From Chara braunii (taxonomy: Eukaryota; Streptophyta; Charophyceae; Charales; Characeae), in assembly GCA_003427395.1 (NCBI GenBank), contig BFEA01000130.1:2723511-2779469 (forward strand): a DNA stretch of 55,959 bases, written 5' to 3'. The translations under genes were made by a program, and so were the position numbers. Each line of letters begins with the position of its first letter. Positions within the stretch are counted from its first letter, which is position 1. Below the pieces are notes generated by a model that saw only the letters and a list, made by a program, of their open reading frames with translations, ran no database searches and was not told the origin of the DNA. Shown here piece after piece: positions 1 to 10,725 of the stretch.

Positions 1-592
1 CCAATAGTATGTGAGGCAAAAAAAAAAAAAAAGGTCTTGCCAGAATAGTATTACCCGACAAACACTTCAGAAAAATATCATCCTCACTTCTTCATACGCG
101 TCGACCCGATGCGTTTCATTACTAGCGTAAACAACAACTCATCTAGGGGCTTTGACAAAATCGTAAACTCAATCCTACGAAAGTGTACGGAGACCATGCT
201 CTGCTCTCCTTAAATACTCAAATCCTTCCCTTGACATACGTACGTCGTACTTCATATCATCCCCGAGAAGCATCGTTCTCCTAAAGACAAAGGACTCCTA
301 CCTACGACGGGCCAAGTACTACCTCCCCTCCACACACAAGCTTTGTCACTACTATTGGTCGGAGAAATGAGGAAGGGAAGTAGACAAGAGATGTGAAAGA
401 ACAAGAGAAGCGAGCAGGGAAAAACGAACAGGGAAACGAGCGGGAAGACGAACAGGAAGGGAAACCGATCAGGGGGAACGAAAAAACACGAGTGCCTGTA
501 CGCGCAGAGAATAGTGGGAGAAAGGCTAAAGTCCTTCGTGTCGTCCTTCCTACTGCGTGCGGCGATTTCTGTTGTATTGGAGAAATATTTTT
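1..592 (-). repeat. Downstream direct terminal repeat (pseudo-LTR) of PLE-A
   Basis: This stretch matches 4697-5311 in the same orientation, beginning with CCAATAGTATGTGAGGC and ending near the AAATATTTTTT run at about 590. The later copy carries about 30 extra bases from a local duplication of a GGGAAGACGAACAGG-type unit. Divergence is a few percent with small indels. Lying downstream of the minus-strand ORFs, it would be the 3' pseudo-LTR. ORFs called inside it are GA/CT-rich shadows. Confidence 0.75.
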
Positions 593-1151
593 TTTTTTCA
601 CGTGGTGATCTCTCCGCCTCTATTCTACATGATACGAAGGTCTCCTGCCTGCCATCCATATTCCTTGCTCCAAAAAAACGTACTCCTGTCTTAGAAGTTC
701 CGAAAGCCAAGAAAAAGAAAGAAACTTTAAAATACGCTATTGTACAATGTATCACTCATGAAGGTGATCAAACCAAAGGCCATATACTGAATCCTCCTCA
801 GAGGGTGTCTTTTATCGACTTCCTGAAGCATCATGCCCTCCGTTCTGTGATCTCCTTATTGTCATGCCTCACCCATCGGATAGTCGGGCAGTTCCTCACT
901 CCCCGGTCGGTAGACACCGGATGGACGTCCATGTCAGATTGCCGACGACCGACGTTCCGTGATAGATCTTAAAAAAATAGGTACGCAAATCCGCAAATTC
1001 CCAGACAGTCTGCCGCAACATACTAAAAAACCGGCGTCTCTTCCCGCCAAAGCATTACAGAGTCTATCCTCGTACTGGGAAAGATCTACTGAAACTTTCA
1101 AGATCCAATTGGCTTCGCGAGTTTGGGCCCACTTCACATGGCCTACACACA

Positions 1152-1571
1152 TCATGCAGATCTCAGTAATCTCGCGATTTCATGGTACATGCCGAAAAGA
1201 GTATATTTCCAATGACCCCTGGAAAGGTTAGCAAATTTTGCTAACGATGCGAGAGAGACCTCCAGGGGGAAACCCAGGAGGCGTGCTTCAAACCTATCCG
1301 CGGATACAGCCGCCAAGGTAGCTTCTTCAGATGTGGGAATCCGCTCCATTCTCACCATGCTAGCAAAAAGAGACGACTTTTTTGCTGATTTCTTTGAGAA
1401 CGATGAATAACCGTGCATGGAATGTACCTTAATAGATCCGGATTTCGCGAGGTGTTTTTGGTTCTTCATCCTTGGGAAGATAAGGATACGAATAGGCACA
1501 GCTTCGATAATCAGTCGGACACCCAGAAAGTCGAACGCATTACATCTTTCATCCTTCCTGACACGTTGCAA
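1152..1571 (-). pseudogene. PLE-A reverse transcriptase, C-terminal part
   Basis: The 139-residue reading frame has FDFLGVRL near residue 13, the aromatic-LG motif found after the RT catalytic site. Residues about 70-115 (SLFASMVRMERIPTSEE onward, then LLGFPLEV) match the thumb-side pattern also seen in PLE-B (FLSRINQN, then RLRDCPVEF). Just upstream, one frame reads KEC-stop-DCNLQRVRKDER, which parallels the PLE-B stretch before its FLG motif. The catalytic RT motifs are not present. Assigned by comparison with the two other RT fragments in this window. Confidence 0.6.
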
Positions 1572-1651
1572 ATTGCAGTCCTAACATTCTTTAAACCGAT
1601 TAAGGATATACAACGCTGAACGTTCGGCCTTCTCCTCGGAGCTATCCCATC

Positions 1652-2356
1652 CTACAAATTAAAAATTAACTCACACGTGTGCAGATAAAGAACCGGGAAT
1701 AAAAGAAGAGTAGCTCTTGGATTTCTGTCAATAAGTACTCCGACCAAACATGCGACCGATCGAAACCACGTTTGTACTTTCCTGCTCATCATAGTTAGGA
1801 TCGTGCGATCCGTTCGTACCCTCAAACAACGGCTAAGATCGGTGTCATGAATGCATACTGATTTCTCGTGGCTCCATGACCTTACCGCTGATAAGGTGCA
1901 TTCCCGTAGCTTGCCCGTTGTCAAGTCTTCACCACAAGTCACATTACGGGATTTCTTCTCAAAGCCCGGAGTTTCAGGTATCTCATCGATCCTTACCTTT
2001 ACGTGGCCCTGAGATCTGGGCAAATCCATTGCCCCATAAACACAGTTCACCTTCCGTATACCTGCCCACGCTCGCTGGTTGTGAATAATTTGTCCAACAG
2101 GCCGCCTTCGACAGAATAACACCCGAACCCTCGCCGCGATGTACCTCCGCAAGGGTGGATCACTGACTATCCTCTCTATGGTTCGACTCGTTAGATCCAT
2201 CACATCCCTCGAGGCAACGTTGGTGGAAAAAGGTAACTTGACGCGTGGCTTCTTCCATCTCTCAATCCCGTGGACTTTCCTGATTACTCGCATCACGGTG
2301 TTCTTCAGTTGATACCTTGCACACTTTCGCCCGAACGTACTTGCTGTCCTGTACAA
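1652..2356 (-). pseudogene. PLE-A region between endonuclease and RT core
   Basis: A 234-residue open frame. Residues about 78-110 (FCRRRPVGQIIHNQRAW, NCVYGAMDLPRSQGHVKVR) look like the Cys/His-containing segment that precedes RT in Chlamys/Naiad-type proteins, with one Cys apparently replaced by Tyr. The end (LIDRNPRATLLLFPVLYLHT) resembles the segment that normally leads into the first RT motif. The frame then stops, and the next recognisable sequence is post-catalytic, so about 150-200 residues of RT core are missing. Family placement is by pattern recognition and context. Confidence 0.5.
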
Positions 2357-2434
2357 CGCCAGTAACTCGGCTGTCCCCTTCCGGTAAAGATTCCTTACCC
2401 TCCATGGTAGAGCGAGAAGATGACGGAGTACGCA

Positions 2435-2881
2435 TCATCCATGCTCAATTCCTGATGAAGTCACCCTGATCCTTGTGACAGTGAATCTCCTTCCGGCTTC
2501 CAACACCCGTCGACACAACCTAATCGGTAACACCTTACCTGCAACAGACACCATACTTTCTCCCACTTTCCCTCTTACAACCCTCCACCTGTCCGCCCAC
2601 ATGTCAGAACCACTAGACACGATCGATTTCTGTCCATCTCCGCCGATCCAACCTTTCAGCAGATCGATAATGGAGGATGTTCCATTAAAGGTAATCATCC
2701 TCCCCTGCGCCTTACTCACCCTCCTCTGACCTCTTTCCTTCTTCCCTCTTCTCCTCCTTGTTTTCTTACTACCACACCCCTTCCTTGCGCGTTCAGCGCA
2801 GGTGAGTATCGCTTGATCAGTAACTTTTCTATTACCAAGGGGTCGCTCAGACCTTCCTGCCATCAATAGCGAACTTGACAT
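2435..2881 (-). pseudogene. PLE-A basic linker region
   Basis: This 148-residue frame overlaps the end of the GIY-YIG frame and fills the gap to the pre-RT region. It is very basic (KKTRRRRGKKERGQRR), as expected for a nucleic-acid-binding linker. No domain is recognised. It is assigned to the element by position and strand only. A frameshift separates it from its neighbours. Confidence 0.4.
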
Positions 2882-3161
2882 GCTCAGACCATCTAAGGAT
2901 AAAACTCCTCGTCGTACATCCGATGTATGTGTGTCTACACCATGGAATGACTAACACATACACTCCAGCAGCCTTCGTAGATACATCTCCTACATCCTCA
3001 CTAAGCATTCCAATCCACTTCTTAGCCCATGAGCACTGATTCCTAATAACCAACAACACAAACAGACAGACAATCTCGTCCTCCTCACTAACCTTGAGTG
3101 AGCAAGGACTCTGAGATACTCTCCTCCCTCTACGTCTCATCAACCGTTTGAGATTGTCCAT
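2847..3161 (-). pseudogene. GIY-YIG endonuclease domain of PLE-A
   Basis: Residues about 64-99 of the 104-residue frame read AGVYVLVIPW followed by YIGCTTRSFILRWSEH. This gives the GVY (GIY) and YIG motifs, the conserved Arg in RW and the following His, in normal GIY-YIG order. In Penelope elements this domain nicks the target to prime reverse transcription. It lies upstream of the RT remnants, so the element is of the permuted type. A second copy with the same PW..(K)R...IGCT.RS pattern lies on the plus strand near 48.95-49.04 kb. Confidence 0.78.
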
Positions 3162-3185
3162 GATTACTTGCTTACCTGCCGGCTG

Positions 3186-3755
3186 TCACGAGAGGTGCGC
3201 AGAGTCATCAACTTCACCGAAGGTCAGCTTCGCCTGACATCTGACTATTTCACTGACCGCCTGATCCTTCTTAGTCCACTCAATCCCTTCTTGGTTACAA
3301 ATCTTCTTGAGTTCAGGGGCCTTCTTCGCTGATAGTGATCGATGCATTTCAATCACGAAGTCTAGCATTTCACCACCAGAGTTCTCGTTTTCGGCACCCT
3401 TCCTTCTAGATGGTGGAGTACGCACCTCTTCAGGTACATCTTCAATGACGATGGGAGATGTTCTCGTTGCTTTGGGTCTTGATGCAAATAGCTCTCTCTC
3501 ACAATCATCCTTCCTCTTCCCTTTCCTTCTCTTTATAGCATCGATCAGACAACCGGCTTCCTCCCTAACCTCATCACTCTCGTCTTCGGACTCATCGATA
3601 TAACTGCAGATGTCTCGGAGCATGCGCGCCTTCATCTTCGGAGACTTCTTCCTTGGCGTCGGCGCAACACCTGTGTTCACAAACTTCGTATGCTGGTTCA
3701 TTAGCCTCACTAGCCTTGCTTCCAAGTGTGCTCCTCTGGCTTCAACTTCCCGCAA
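3186..3755 (-). pseudogene. PLE-A charged/coiled-coil region with SAP-like end
   Basis: A 189-residue frame, highly charged, with heptad-like stretches at the start (MREVEARGAHLEARLVRLMNQH) and acidic runs (DESEDESDEVREE). The end (APELKKICNQEGIEWTKKDQ) resembles a SAP-type helix-turn motif. In a second frame upstream, 3840-3750 encodes a run of Lys/Arg/Glu continuing the coiled coil. It lies between the zinc knuckle and the endonuclease. Its likely role, template or DNA contact, is inference. Confidence 0.5.
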
Positions 3756-3842
3756 CCGATCTGCTTCTCTCTTCTTTTCATCAATCTTCCTTCTCTGTTC
3801 CTTACGGTCCTTCTCGCGCTTCTCGTCTTCGATCTTTTGCTT

Positions 3843-4091
3843 TTATATCTTCTTCCTTGAGTACATCTTCATCTCGTTGGTTTCATCATCCAACACCAGT
3901 CTTGACTGCTGCGGCTGAAACTGCTGAGTTGGACGACCGTTACCAGTCGCCCAGCTGTTGCGGGCATAGTGCCCCACCTTATCGCAAAGATGACATGTCA
4001 CCAAGCCATTCTGAAAGCTGGTCGGGTTCGCAGCCACCGGATTAATCCCAAACCCCGGAAACGGTTGTGTTACCTGCTGAGGGTTCGCCAT
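3843..4091 (-). pseudogene. PLE-A N-terminal zinc-knuckle segment
   Basis: The 82-residue frame starts MANPQQVTQPFPGFG and contains CHLCDKVGHYARNSW, a CX2CX4HX4C zinc knuckle with the last Cys changed to Ser. Such knuckles bind nucleic acid in Gag-like and retroelement ORF1-like proteins. The Met at 4091 is the first in the frame and is a reasonable start. The next 600 bases upstream, to the repeat at 4697, hold no coding trace and would be leader. Confidence 0.55.
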
Positions 4092-4696
4092 AGCTAGCTG
4101 TATCTACGTAACTGTCTCCTTCTTCGGTACCTCTTGTTTCTAATTAGGCACCCGATACTATGCATCTCGACCCAAAACTACTTCAAATAAGCTAATAACT
4201 TCCTCGGTAGATTCCTGATCCCTGAAGTGTAGAGCTACGAAAAAAGTTGGGAGTGAGCGTATATTCGATCAGCCTTTGAAGTTCGATCCACTGCCGTTCC
4301 AATTCTAGATCCCTAAAGTTTCTCGTCGACATCCCAAATGACTCTTCCCGACAAACGAGAAAAGGAAGAAAAAAGAGAGAAAAAATTATTTTTCCTAACG
4401 ATGCTTCTCAAGTACTCTCCACGTTACCGATATACGTATGTCAAACGCTCATATTCCCCTCATACCCCAATCTTGTTTACCTTGGATCAAAGCGCAACTG
4501 CTCAAGATGATGGCAAGAATACAGCCATAGCTCACGACATTCCTAACCCTCAACATCCCTAGTTGCGCAAACACTCGAAAACGATCACTCTCAAGGTCCT
4601 AGGTGTACAGCCTATCAGCCGAATCAGCCGAATCAGCCGAACCACGTAGCCACCAATCCTCTGTCTAAACACGCTGGTTACCACGCTCATTGAGAT
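4092..4696. other. Leader-like noncoding stretch of PLE-A
   Basis: No coding sequence is recognised here. The only feature seen is a short triplicated AATCAGCCG unit near 4617-4640. Confidence 0.4.
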
Positions 4697-5311
4697 CCAA
4701 TAGTATGTGAGGCAAAAAAAAAATCGCTCGCCAGAATAGTATTACCTCGACAAACACTTGAGAAAAATATCATCCTTACTTCTTCATACGCGTCGATCCA
4801 ACGCATTTCGATGCTGGCGTAAACAACAACTCATCAGGGGGCTTCGACAAGATCGCAAACTCAATTCTACAAAAGTGTACGGAGACCATGCTCCGCTCTT
4901 CTTAAATACTCAAATCCTTCCCCTAACATACGTACGTCGTACTTCATATCATCCTCGAGAAGCATCATTCTCCTAAAGACAAAGGACTCCTACCTACGAC
5001 GGGCCAAGTACTACCTCCCCTCCACACACAAGCTTCGTCACTACCTATTGCTCGGAGAAACAAGGAAGGGAAGTAGACAAGAGATGTGAAAGAGCAAGAG
5101 AAGTGAGCGGGGAAAAACGAATAGGGAAACGAGCGGGGAAGAGGGAGAAAGGAATGGGAAGACGAACAGGAAGGGAAACCAATCAGGGGGAACGAAAAAA
5201 TACGAGTGCCTGTAAGCGCAGAGAATACTGGGAGAAAGGCTAACGTCCTTTGTGTCGTTCATCCTAGTGCGTGTGGCGATTTCAGTTGCAGGGGAGAAAC
5301 AATTTTTCTTT
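4697..5311 (-). repeat. Upstream direct terminal repeat (pseudo-LTR) of PLE-A
   Basis: Same orientation and content as 1-592. It includes a purine-rich stretch (5055-5240) with an extra duplicated unit absent from the first copy. It ends about 12 bases before the R1 hairpin head at 5324, so R1 abuts or was inserted at the element edge. Confidence 0.75.
4787..4837 (-). ncRNA. Candidate hammerhead ribozyme core in the pseudo-LTR
   Basis: On the minus strand: CTGATGAG (4837-4830), a possible stem II with one mismatch (GTTGTTG with CAGCATC), CGAAA (4810-4806), a five-pair stem III (TGCGT with ACGCG) and a GTA triplet (4789-4787). Hammerheads are known in Penelope pseudo-LTRs. I could not find a convincing stem I between the flanks, so this may be a decayed or false site. 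The 1-592 copy has the same layout at 146-95 but with a base inserted in the CTGATGA box. Confidence 0.3.
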
Positions 5312-5323
5312 TTTTAAGTTTTC

Positions 5324-5354
5324 GGAGCAAACACCCTTCCAAGGGTATTTGCTC
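5324..5354 (+). repeat. Hairpin head of R1 family
   Basis: A 31-base imperfect palindrome: GAGCAAACACCCTT pairs with AAGGGTATTTGCTC over 14 positions with a single C-A mismatch. The same motif, same mismatch, occurs at 23154-23184. Diverged versions lie at 37513-37543 and 40748-40783, each at the head of a U6-bearing element. Confidence 0.75.
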
Positions 5355-6177
5355 ATGATTTTGCATATGACATAGTATCAACGATTGTCGCCGTGCCGGA
5401 GACAGTCTGGAGTAAAATGTGAATTTTTTTTTGGCTTGGTGATGTGAAGCAAACTTCTTGACCATTGAGGCCGAGATTTTTAGGCGACCATGCACAGTGA
5501 TACGACGTATATAATAATTTGTGAGGGTTAGTGAAAAATTAAAAGTCTCCGACCGCCATGGCCGGAGGGTTGGAATAGAACAAAAGAAGGTCGCGTGCGA
5601 TGTGTCGACCACTATCTAGATCAATCAAAGGTCCAGGCAGTAAGGGAAAAACAAATTAGATCTTGTCCAGAGGCGTCGAATCGACCACTATGGGAAGAAT
5701 CTGTTCATCGCGCCGCCGTAAGCTCGAAAGCGGACTGAGATAATAGTATAAGCCCCGACCGCACGGCCAGGGCAGCCAATAGGAATCTGCCACCACCACG
5801 CCAAGCGGCGACGAACGGTGTTGGGCCTCTAAAAATGCCAACTGTTGTCTTCCTTCGCGCAGCCTCGAGTGCCGCGCACATCTACCTCTACAAGTGTGGT
5901 AATCTCGCATACCCGCTACTTGAGTATTTTTCGCTGCTCTTACGTGTCGTGGGCCTCTCTACCCGATACTTGAGTGTTTCCCCTGTTGCAACCCTCAATG
6001 TCACAGCCGCAGGTAAGTACCGGCTCTTCGGGCCAATAGGTGAATAAAGTACCCTTGCGGGTCACACACACGCTCAAGTCAACAATCACTCCAACAGGTA
6101 CTCAGACCGACGAGCATGCACTCGCATAGACTTAGGAAAAACGGGCTCAGTCCAGCTGTTCCCCTTCTATTCGAAGT

Positions 6178-6263
6178 GGGAGCTAGCTCAGTAGGTTTAG
6201 GCGCAGGACTGTTAAGCATAGGGTACAGGGATCGAGTCCGCCCAGCTATTGAGACTAGCTCCT
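6178..6263 (+). repeat. tRNA-like (pol III) domain in R1, left copy
   Basis: It contains an A-box-like TAGCTCAGTAGG (6184-6195) and a B-box-like GGATCGAGTCC (6229-6239). The anticodon-loop region reads CTGTTAA. The 5' GGAGCTAG and 3' CTAGCTCC can pair as an acceptor stem. The body resembles tRNA-Lys/Asn. It is followed by a short AGGAGCTCCT palindrome and a T-rich run. The stems are too imperfect for a working tRNA gene. A SINE-type promoter is more likely. Confidence 0.6.
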
Positions 6264-6519
6264 TTCTATAAGGAGCTCCTCAATATTTTTACCCAGGCTA
6301 AGTCGGTCGGGGCTCGATCCCGTACACTAGATATCAGAAGTTATTACTTAGTTGGGTTCTGTTGTGCTGCGAGCACGACAAGTGGCTCGAGCAGTGAGCC
6401 AGTTAGTTAGTACTTAGTTATTTTTCCTTTTATTTATCTTGTTTTTATTGTTATAGTTAGATTTTTATTTATTGTTATTTCTTTTCTTTTTATTTTTATT
6501 TTTGCCTGTTACGATTCCG

Positions 6520-7400
6520 TGCCCCACATGGTAGATTCGTACGGCCGAATCTGTACCGTAGTCGCGGTCGGGTTCGGCGCTGCCTGTGTGCCACAACCGG
6601 AGGCGTGGCCAAGCTCGCAGAGTCGAAGACGACTCGATGGGAAGCTCACGCACAGGCAGCGGGGGCACAACGCGATTTGCCCGAGACAATCACGAAGTCG
6701 GGGGGGGGAAGAGGAATGCGACCAAGAAGGAGTAGAAGAGGGAGGAGGAGGAGGAGGAGGAGGAAGAGGAGGAGAAGGAGGAGAAGGAGAGGAAGAAAGT
6801 CGAAGGGAAATGGCGCCAACAAACAAAGATGATGGCTAACGAGCATGATTACGTGGCGGGGAAAAGGTAGTTGCGCAGGAGAAAAAGGCGCGTGAGCGGG
6901 AGGAAGAGTGAGAGTCGGGCCAGCAAGAATAAGCCGCGCGTGTGGGCGCGAGCAAAAGATCGCAAATGAGGTGTAGAGAGGCGCTTGCGGAGGCAGGCGA
7001 GGTAGCGCGAAGGAGGTGCGCGGAGAGACAGAAGAGGCTGCGTGCGGAGAAGTAGTGATAGGAGAAGAAGAAGAAAAGGAAGAAGAAAAGGAAGAAGAAG
7101 AAAAAAAAGAGGAAGAAGAACGAGAAGGGGGGGGAACGTAGAAGAAGTGAGGTGCGCGAAGGAGAAGAAGAAGAAGAAGAAGAAGAAGAAGAAGAAAAAG
7201 AAAAAGAAGAAGAAGAAGGGGAAAGGAGAGAGGGAGAGGATACTCACCTGAACCGTTACTTACCATATGTGAGAGTGGAGGTCTACAGGGGATGTAGAGC
7301 GCTGACGACAGGCGGCGACGACGACAACGAGAAACGGGAGAACGAATTGGTAAGTCTCCAACTCCGCGACTTGCTACACGCGACCTCCAGAGAAGGCATA
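6520..7400. repeat. Purine-rich low-complexity tract
   Basis: Long GGA/GAA runs (for example 6718-6790 and 7060-7220) produce open frames of Glu/Lys/Arg or Phe/Ser/Leu on both strands. These frames lack any domain and are not credible genes. Confidence 0.75.
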
Positions 7401-7615
7401 ATGTAGATATGTATATATATTATATATATATATATCTTAATAATTGACTAAATAAAAGAAATTGTATGAATCTACCGCTAGAACGTGGCAAGATACACTA
7501 CCGCCCAAGTGTGTGTGTGTGTAATAGAGAGAGAGAGTTCTTTTTCCTTTCTCCTCTAAGTCCATCATCTCTCCCTCACCCTCTCGCTACCTGACTTCTC
7601 TGCATCTATGGACTA

Positions 7616-7618
7616 AGA

Positions 7619-7676
<58 letters not shown>

Positions 7677-7850
7677 AAGAGAGGGGGACGATAAGTCTCC
7701 AACCTTAGCCGACAGCTAAGTCTCTGACCCGTCCATCGCTGCACGGTACTCGGATCGACAGAGTGAGCAAAATCAAAGAGTGGGAGTGTATATTTCCCCA
7801 TTTCAGCGGAATATTCATTTCGTTTTTGCTCATCCTATCGATGGAGTGTG

Positions 7851-7889
<39 letters not shown>

Positions 7890-8069
7890 GAAAGAGAAAG
7901 ATCTAACGCTACTTGGATCGATAGAACGAGCGAATCAAAAAGTGGCAGTGCATATTTCCCCATTTCAGCGGAAGATTCATTCCGTATTTGCTCGTCCTAT
8001 CGGTGGAATGTGTGTGTGTGAGACGTTCATGATTCGAGAGAGAGAGATCGAGAGATCGAGAGAGAGAGC

Positions 8070-8141
<72 letters not shown>
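7616..8141. repeat. GA and GT microsatellites with two paralogous units
   Basis: GA repeats at 7616-7672 and about 8035-8141 and a GT repeat at about 7843-7887 are separated by two copies of a roughly 110-base unit (7740-7850 and 7908-8015) containing TTCAGCGGAA and a CATCCTATCG-like end. The second GA run is the outer edge of the left inverted-repeat arm. Confidence 0.8.
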
Positions 8142-8144
<3 letters not shown>

Positions 8145-8500
8145 AGAGAAGCCATCGCGGGAGGAAGATGGAGGTGGCCGAGAGGGGAGATCGTGGGCAG
8201 CCTGAGGAAGGAAACGCCCGATCAAACGGGGAATAGAAGATTGCAAGGGGAAGATGTGCGAGAGAGTTGAGCGCCGCGAAAAACGAACGCGAGGGAGAAA
8301 TGCGCGAAGAGGCAAGGAACAAGAAGACAGAAAAGGGGAGGAGAAAACAAAACAAATAAACAAATGAATAAAAAAAAAATACGTACCTGCACTGTTGATC
8401 TCCTTACGCCTCCTGTGCCTGTATCAGACCGAAAAGGTAGCCCGTATACATCCATTACCTTCATATTCTTCTTCTTTTTCTTTTTCTTTTTCTTCTTTTT

Positions 8501-8531
<31 letters not shown>

Positions 8532-8950
8532 TTATTATTATTATTATTATTATTATTTTATATGCGTGATGGTCTGGAGTACACGTGACATCTGTGTGGT
8601 GGGGATCGAGGTTGTGAGTGATACAAGAAACTTACCAGATGCTGGAGGCATGCGGCATTGGCCGCTGGAAGCTCGTACTTCGGTGAAACTGTTGTCGTCA
8701 TCACCTGCAGCTGTAGTATAGGCTAGATAGGATCTGCCATATGTAGCTGTGCGCCGAGCGCCAGATAGGAAATCGACATTGGTTCTTTGTTGATGATGAG
8801 ATGAGACTATTCCAACATTGTCACTTGCGAGCTTTTGCTGTGCTCTTATTTAGTGAAACTCCGAGTTGCAATTCTGCTACTGGTTCAAGGTCACAACTAT
8901 TTGGTCTTGTGTATGTGATACTGTTTGATTTTTGAAGCTGCTTAAATTGA

Positions 8951-9090
8951 ATTATTATTATTATTATTATTATTATTAATATTATTATTGTTATTGTTTG
9001 ATTAATATTATTATTATTATCGATTGATTAATATCATAATTATTATTTTGTATTATTATTATTTATCATTATTATTATTATTATTATTTT
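8951..9090. repeat. ATT microsatellite, module 1
   Basis: Interrupted ATT/TTA runs. The mirror in the right arm is at about 34966-35096 with a different length and interruptions. Confidence 0.85.
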
Positions 9091-10599
9091 ACAGACGGAC
9101 TCATTCAGGCGGAATAACGGACTGGTATCAATCGCCCTCACCAAAGCCCAAAGATATGAAAACCAGAAACATAGACAGGCTGAGAACATTCCGACCCTCG
9201 TCACCGCATTCAAACACCACTGCTCGCTCACCCTCCAACTCTGGATCACCTTGGGTGCCGCACGTACACGCTCTTATCTCTAGCTACAACAGATATGGCT
9301 GCACCAGTTCTCCTTCAACCTACTTCGACTTCGGGCGCATCTTTGCAGATTTCCCTGCACAAGTCGCTGTGGCAGCACTCCCGCATGGCTCACGCCGGAA
9401 TGAATGAGTGGTTGGGCAATGCCTCTTGACTTATACCTCTGTAGCTTGTTCGGTCTGCCTTTTTCCCATGCCCGTAGTGCACACAGTCCCATGCGATACT
9501 TGCTTGACTGGACCAGGACTGACTAGGGGCTGGGACTGTTGGCTCAGCACAAGTAGACTCCACCACTAGCCCACTTACCTCAACCAAAAACATGGGCAAC
9601 TTCGAAAGGCCGTAAGCCTTGGCCTCTCGATACTGCAGCAGTTTTGACCTTGACCATTCTGAACTATAGCGGCTGCGACCTTGACCCTTCGAGAAAGATA
9701 CAACTACGACTTTGGACCTGACTGAGGCTCCTACTCGACAGGTCTACAGATTGAACCCTTGCTACCTATAGACCCTACAACAACCTACCAACTGTTACAA
9801 ATATATATGTCACGGTTTCAACTCTAAGGGTCGACACAGATACTGTACACAGGTAAGGTGGGGATTAGGGGTCGAGCTCTTGATCTACACTAGCTACCGC
9901 GAATGGATGGATGTCGGTTCAGACAAATAGAGATTATCAGGCATAACAGATAAGCACAGATAGGTAGATGAACTACAATAGACAGACGCAAGTGCAGACA
10001 GACTGAATAACCGGGGCAAAAACAAACACTGACTGTCAAACCAAACCGACACAGACAGTCAGACAGACAGAAAGGACACAGACAAATACAACCAGAACAG
10101 ACTCAAACAGAAACAGACACACATGACAAACAGCCAAGCACGGATACATACATACGGGTAGACAGTTAGACGAACGGACACCGAGACAGAGAAAGAGACA
10201 CATACGGCACAAAACAGATGGAGAGAAAGTGAGTAAGGGGGGGAAACGAGGTTGTGAGTAAGCAAGAGCCATACCTGGTGCCTGAGGTGATCGACATTGG
10301 TTAAGATTTGCCCGTACTTCAAGGAGATGCTGACGTCACCGACAACATTGTAGACAGTCTGGATAGGATCTGTCATTCGCAGTATGGTCGTTGGGCGCCG
10401 AGGTAGGTTGTCGACATTGGTTCTTTGGTAAAGAGACTGCTCCAACAGTATCACTCATGAGCTTTTTGCTGAATTCTTAGTTGACGAACCTCGTGATGCA
10501 ATCTTGACTTTTGCTACGGGGTCAAGACTGTCTATTTCCATATGTATGATGCTACTTGATTTCCGATGTCCGCTACAGTTCGATTCTTTTCATGAGTTC

Positions 10600-10628
10600 G
10601 GATATTATTATTATTATTATCATCATTA

Positions 10629-10668
<40 letters not shown>

Positions 10669-10725
10669 TATATATATTATTATTATTATTATTATTAATA
10701 ATATTATTATTATTATTATTATCAT
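10600..10725. repeat. ATT microsatellite, module 2
   Basis: TTA/ATT runs interrupted by a TATATATTATATATT patch. The mirror is at about 33330-33450. Confidence 0.85.

Larger units (their letters stand above)
1..5311 (-). mobile_element. Penelope-like retroelement PLE-A, permuted (GIY-YIG upstream of RT), decayed
   Basis: Read on the minus strand, the coding traces run: zinc knuckle (4091-3843), coiled-coil/charged region (3755-3186), GIY-YIG endonuclease (3161-2847), basic linker (2881-2435), pre-RT region (2356-1652), RT end/thumb (1571-1152). The block is bounded by direct repeats at 4697-5311 and 1-592. Classical Penelope elements have GIY-YIG after RT. The order here matches the Chlamys/Naiad clade described from green algae, protists and invertebrates. 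Direct pseudo-LTRs are also a Penelope habit. The RT catalytic core (motifs with IPMG and DD) is absent between the two RT-side pieces, so the copy is not autonomous. The left repeat starts at the window edge and may continue outside. Confidence 0.72.
5324..8000 (+). repeat. R1 repeat, left copy
   Basis: Same-orientation homology with 23154-25501. The first 1 kb matches closely (hairpin head, GCCGTGCCGG segment, ACCATTGAGGCCGAG segment, tRNA-like domain). The middle is purine-rich and only loosely alignable. The last 300 bases again match, as paired units containing TTTGCTCATCCTATCG. The copy ends where the left inverted-repeat arm begins. Possible splice-donor-like AGGTAAGT and AGGTGAGT words occur at the edges of purine tracts, but I cannot make a gene from them. 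Confidence 0.7.

Noticed and set aside
6178-6263. Functional tRNA-Asn or tRNA-Lys gene
   Set aside because: The stems are imperfect, the anticodon differs between the two R1 copies, and the domain is embedded in a repeat with conserved flanks.
7152-8205. Long Glu/Lys/Arg or Ser/Leu/Phe open frames on both strands
   Set aside because: They are translations of GAA and GA microsatellites. They have no domain, and equally long frames occur on the opposite strand.
10036-10272. Cys- and Val-rich minus-strand frame as a secreted or membrane protein
   Set aside because: It is made from a degenerate GTCTGT repeat. The mirrored copy is open for the same reason and no gene context exists.
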